Shown here piece after piece: positions 61,985 through 64,000 of a stretch of DNA of 64,000 nucleotides (position 1 is the first letter of the stretch; each line of letters starts with the position of its first letter). The notes below the pieces were generated by a model. It searched no databases. It was not told where the DNA came from and saw only the letters and a list, made by a program, of their open reading frames with translations. Source of the DNA: Clostridiales bacterium (lineage in GTDB: Bacteria > Bacillota > Clostridia > Oscillospirales > Oscillospiraceae); NCBI GenBank assembly GCA_019423635.1, contig JAHZBA010000001.1:146236-210235 (forward strand). Direction: 5' to 3'. Both the position numbers and the translations under genes were made by a program.

Positions 61985-62049
61985 GGGCGGATATCATCCG
62001 CCTGCCCCTTGCCGGCTGTGCTCCGCGGGCGGGTAATACCCGCCCCTAC
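61981..62049. repeat. Short inverted-repeat element (GTAGGGGCGG ends)
   Basis: GTAGGGGCGG (61981-61990) pairs with CCGCCCCTAC (62040-62049); inner arms GGCGGGT/ACCCGCC lie near 62028-62044. This 69-base unit looks like a non-coding interspersed repeat. It overlaps the stop codon of the TetR gene. Confidence 0.6.
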
Positions 62050-62186
62050 AAGCGGGAGGGTGTGTATTCTGTAAAACTTTGTGAAAATGTACAAATCTAT
62101 ATTTTATAAATCATACAGCTGGTTTTTGCTGGGATATCATGAAAAATCGATGATTTTTTATTTTATAGTACGGAGTTTATTCTATA

Positions 62187-62215
62187 TTGCGTTCTTGTCC
62201 GGTTTCTGGTATGAT
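62187..62215 (+). promoter_or_regulatory. Promoter of the PutP-type gene
   Basis: TTGCGT (62187-62192), 17-base spacer, TATGAT (62210-62215) with an extended TG. Confidence 0.6.
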
Positions 62216-62273
62216 GGCCATAATCTACTTTCTGCGGCAGTGTGTGCCGCTGGAATGTTTTGGGAGGAATTCT

Positions 62274-63806
62274 ATGTCTACAGCACAAATCTGTATTATG
62301 GGTACCATCATCCTGTATCTGTGTTTTGTCATTTTTACAGGCGTGATGATCGGCCGCCGCTCCAAGAAGAGCGCCGAGGGCTTCTATCTGGGCGGCCGGG
62401 GCATCGGCCCCCTGGTGACCGCCATGAGCGCCGAGGCCTCCGATATGAGCAGTTACCTGCTCATGGGCATCCCCGGTCTTGCCTATCTCTCCGGCGTGGC
62501 CGATGCCAGCTGGACCGCCATTGGTCTGGCGGTTGGAACGTACCTGAATTTCCTGCTGGTGGCCAAGAAGCTGCGCCGGTACAGCGTGAGGCTGGACGCC
62601 ATCACCATCCCCAGCTTCATCTCCAAGCGGTATGGAGAGAAGAAACCGGTGATCATGTGCATCTCGGCACTGATTATCCTGGTGTTCTTTGTGCCCTATG
62701 TGGCTTCGGGCCTGGCCGCCATCGGCAAGCTGTTCAACAGCCTTTTCGGATGGAATTACATGGCGGCGGTTGTCATCGGGGCGATTGTCATCATCAGCTA
62801 TACGTCCATCGGCGGCTTCAACGCCGTGGCCACCATGGACCTGATCCAGTCTGTTATCATGACCACGGCACTGGCTATCATTGTGGTGTTCGGCGTGGTT
62901 CAGGCGGGCGGCATGGATGCGGTGATTGCCCACGCCCGGACGCTTCCCGGCTTTTTCAGCTTTACGGAGACCTATAACGCCGCCGACGGCACCGCATCTC
63001 CCTACGGTTTCATCCGGATTATCTCCATGATGGCCTGGGGCCTGGGATATTTTGGAATGCCGCATATTCTGGTCCGCTTCATGGCGATCCGGGATGAGAA
63101 CGAGCTGACACTCTCCCGCCGGATTGCCGCCGTGTGGGTGGTGATCTCCATGGGCGTGGCTGTGTTCATCGGCATCGTAGGCCACGCGGTCTCTGCCGCA
63201 GGCCGGGTGCCCTTCCTGGAGGGCAGCGCCACGGAGACCATTATCGTCAGACTCTCGGATCTGCTGTCCTCCTATGGTATTTTCCCCGCTATTGTGGCGG
63301 GCTGCATCCTGGCGGGCATTCTGGCCGCCACCATGTCCACAGCCGACAGCCAGCTGCTGGCGGCCTCCTCCGCCTTCTCTGAGAATATTGTGCAGGAGGT
63401 CTTCGGCATCAAACTGACGGAGAAGCAGACCATGCTGATTGCCCGGCTCACGGTGGTGGTGATTGCGGTGATCGCCCTGTTCCTGGCCGCCGATCCCAAC
63501 AGCAATGTGTTCCAGATTGTATCCTTTGCCTGGGCGGGCTTCGGCGCCACCTTCGGCCCTGCAATTCTCTGTGCGCTGTTCTGGAAGAGGAGCAACCGGC
63601 AGGGCATTATGGCGGGTCTCATTGCCGGCGGCGCCATGATCTTCATCTGGAAGTTCCTGGTCCGTCCCATGGGTGGCGCGCTGGATATCTATGAGCTGCT
63701 GCCTGCGTTTATTGTGGGCTGCCTTGCCATCGTAGTGGTCAGCCTGGCCACCGGCAAGCCGGACGCGGAAATCGAGAGCGTGTTTGACGAGGTCAGGGCA
63801 CAGTGA
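62274..63806 (+). CDS. Sodium:proline-type symporter (SSS family)
   Basis: The 510-residue protein has 13 membrane helices and the SSS/PutP pattern: GFYLGGRGIGPLVTAMSAEASDMSSYLLMG near residue 37, SYTSIGGFNAVATMD near 180, and ILAATMSTADSQLLAASSA near 345, where the Ser/Thr of the sodium site lie. WLLLGLPG-like and GFGATFGPAILCALFW segments follow. It is probably a Na+-coupled proline importer; pantothenate is a less likely alternative. GGGAGG lies before ATG 62274. The next promoter at 63885 may drive a separate gene. Confidence 0.88.
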   Translation: MSTAQICIMGTIILYLCFVIFTGVMIGRRSKKSAEGFYLGGRGIGPLVTAMSAEASDMSSYLLMGIPGLAYLSGVADASWTAIGLAVGTYLNFLLVAKKLRRYSVRLDAITIPSFISKRYGEKKPVIMCISALIILVFFVPYVASGLAAIGKLFNSLFGWNYMAAVVIGAIVIISYTSIGGFNAVATMDLIQSVIMTTALAIIVVFGVVQAGGMDAVIAHARTLPGFFSFTETYNAADGTASPYGFIRIISMMAWGLGYFGMPHILVRFMAIRDENELTLSRRIAAVWVVISMGVAVFIGIVGHAVSAAGRVPFLEGSATETIIVRLSDLLSSYGIFPAIVAGCILAGILAATMSTADSQLLAASSAFSENIVQEVFGIKLTEKQTMLIARLTVVVIAVIALFLAADPNSNVFQIVSFAWAGFGATFGPAILCALFWKRSNRQGIMAGLIAGGAMIFIWKFLVRPMGGALDIYELLPAFIVGCLAIVVVSLATGKPDAEIESVFDEVRAQ

Positions 63807-63827
63807 TTGATCAGAAGAGTTTTTGAT

Positions 63828-63866
63828 AAAATATCCGCACGAGAAATCGTGCGGATATTTTTTTGA
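63828..63866 (+). terminator. Terminator of the PutP-type gene
   Basis: 15-bp stem AAAATATCCGCACGA with its complement, loop GAAA, followed by TTTTT. Confidence 0.85.
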
Positions 63867-63884
63867 CAAATTTCGATTTTCCTC

Positions 63885-63913
63885 TTGACAATGTGGGAGA
63901 AATTTGGTAATCT
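63885..63913 (+). promoter_or_regulatory. Promoter of a gene beyond the right edge
   Basis: Perfect TTGACA (63885-63890), 17-base spacer, TAATCT (63908-63913). Confidence 0.75.
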
Positions 63914-64000
63914 AACGAAGCTGTCGCGGGGCGCGGGAGGCCGGAAAGGGCCGGAGGCGCAGGGCTTGCATCAGGAAGGACCCTGGAGTTGAGGAAAAAA
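63914..64000 (+). ncRNA. Structured leader, possible riboswitch (runs off edge)
   Basis: Downstream of the promoter lie nested pairs GCGC...GGCC/GGCC...GCGC with purine-rich internal loops on both sides, then a CAGGG/CCCTG stem. No coding start is seen before the window ends in a run of A. The compact, G-rich, loop-conserved look is like a metabolite- or ion-sensing leader, but I cannot match it to a known class. Confidence 0.35.

Noticed and set aside
62187..62273. N-terminal extension of the PutP-type symporter to 62187
   Set aside because: It covers the promoter and lacks a ribosome binding site; ATG 62274 has GGGAGG.

Overview
The window is a GC-rich (about 60%) chromosomal segment of a Clostridia-type member of the Bacillota, most probably the family Oscillospiraceae (Oscillibacter/Flavonifractor-like). 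The signs are AGGAGG ribosome binding sites, sigma-A type promoters with 16-17 base spacers, a WalRK-YycHI cluster, a catalytic-plus-regulatory aspartate transcarbamoylase (PyrB/PyrI), a PyrK/PyrDB dihydroorotate dehydrogenase, DUF6774 and DUF4330 proteins, and a complete selenocysteine system. The assignment is inference from gene content; no marker gene such as 16S rRNA is present.

Left part (1-24 kb), mostly housekeeping. A truncated G5-type envelope protein is followed by the selenocysteine locus selA-selB-tRNA-Sec, with selD convergent on the other strand. SelD is itself a selenoprotein: its open frame crosses an in-frame UGA at codon 18, so a naive ORF call loses the N-terminus. Pyruvate kinase follows, and divergent from it is the pyrimidine operon pyrC-K-D-F-E-B-I behind a consensus promoter. 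A radical SAM protein and a PF12897-type aminotransferase lie behind a promoter-equipped, highly structured non-coding stretch (16.0-16.3 kb). Then come a small cysteine-rich protein, a MATE exporter, and the operon nudF-walR-walK-yycH-yycI.

Middle part (24-45 kb), transport and sugar metabolism. A MacA/MacB-like exporter is followed by a long minus-strand region for host-glycan sugar use. It holds two complete carbohydrate ABC importers (each with one binding protein and two permeases, no ATPase gene), a GH112 galacto-N-biose/lacto-N-biose phosphorylase, an N-acetylhexosamine 1-kinase-like enzyme, a nucleotidyltransferase, GalE, and three AraC-type regulators, one with a PocR sensor domain. 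Together they read as uptake and phosphorolysis of mucin or milk-type disaccharides, followed by funnelling of galactose 1-phosphate and HexNAc into UDP-sugars. A 300-bp inverted, hairpin-rich repeat sits between galE and the nucleotidyltransferase gene.

Right part (45-64 kb). A glycosyltransferase fused to a CsaB-type pyruvyltransferase faces a DUF4330 gene. Next is a two-armed sensory locus: a binding lipoprotein with a chemoreceptor on one strand, and divergently a second binding lipoprotein with a 1303-residue hybrid histidine kinase, neither with permeases. It is followed by a second MATE exporter, a dicarboxylate symporter, dapF, an XRE membrane protein, a TetR regulator whose stop codon lies in a repeat, a PutP-type symporter, and at the right edge a promoter with a structured leader whose gene lies outside the window. 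All promoters, terminators and structured elements were read by eye; no folding or database search was run.
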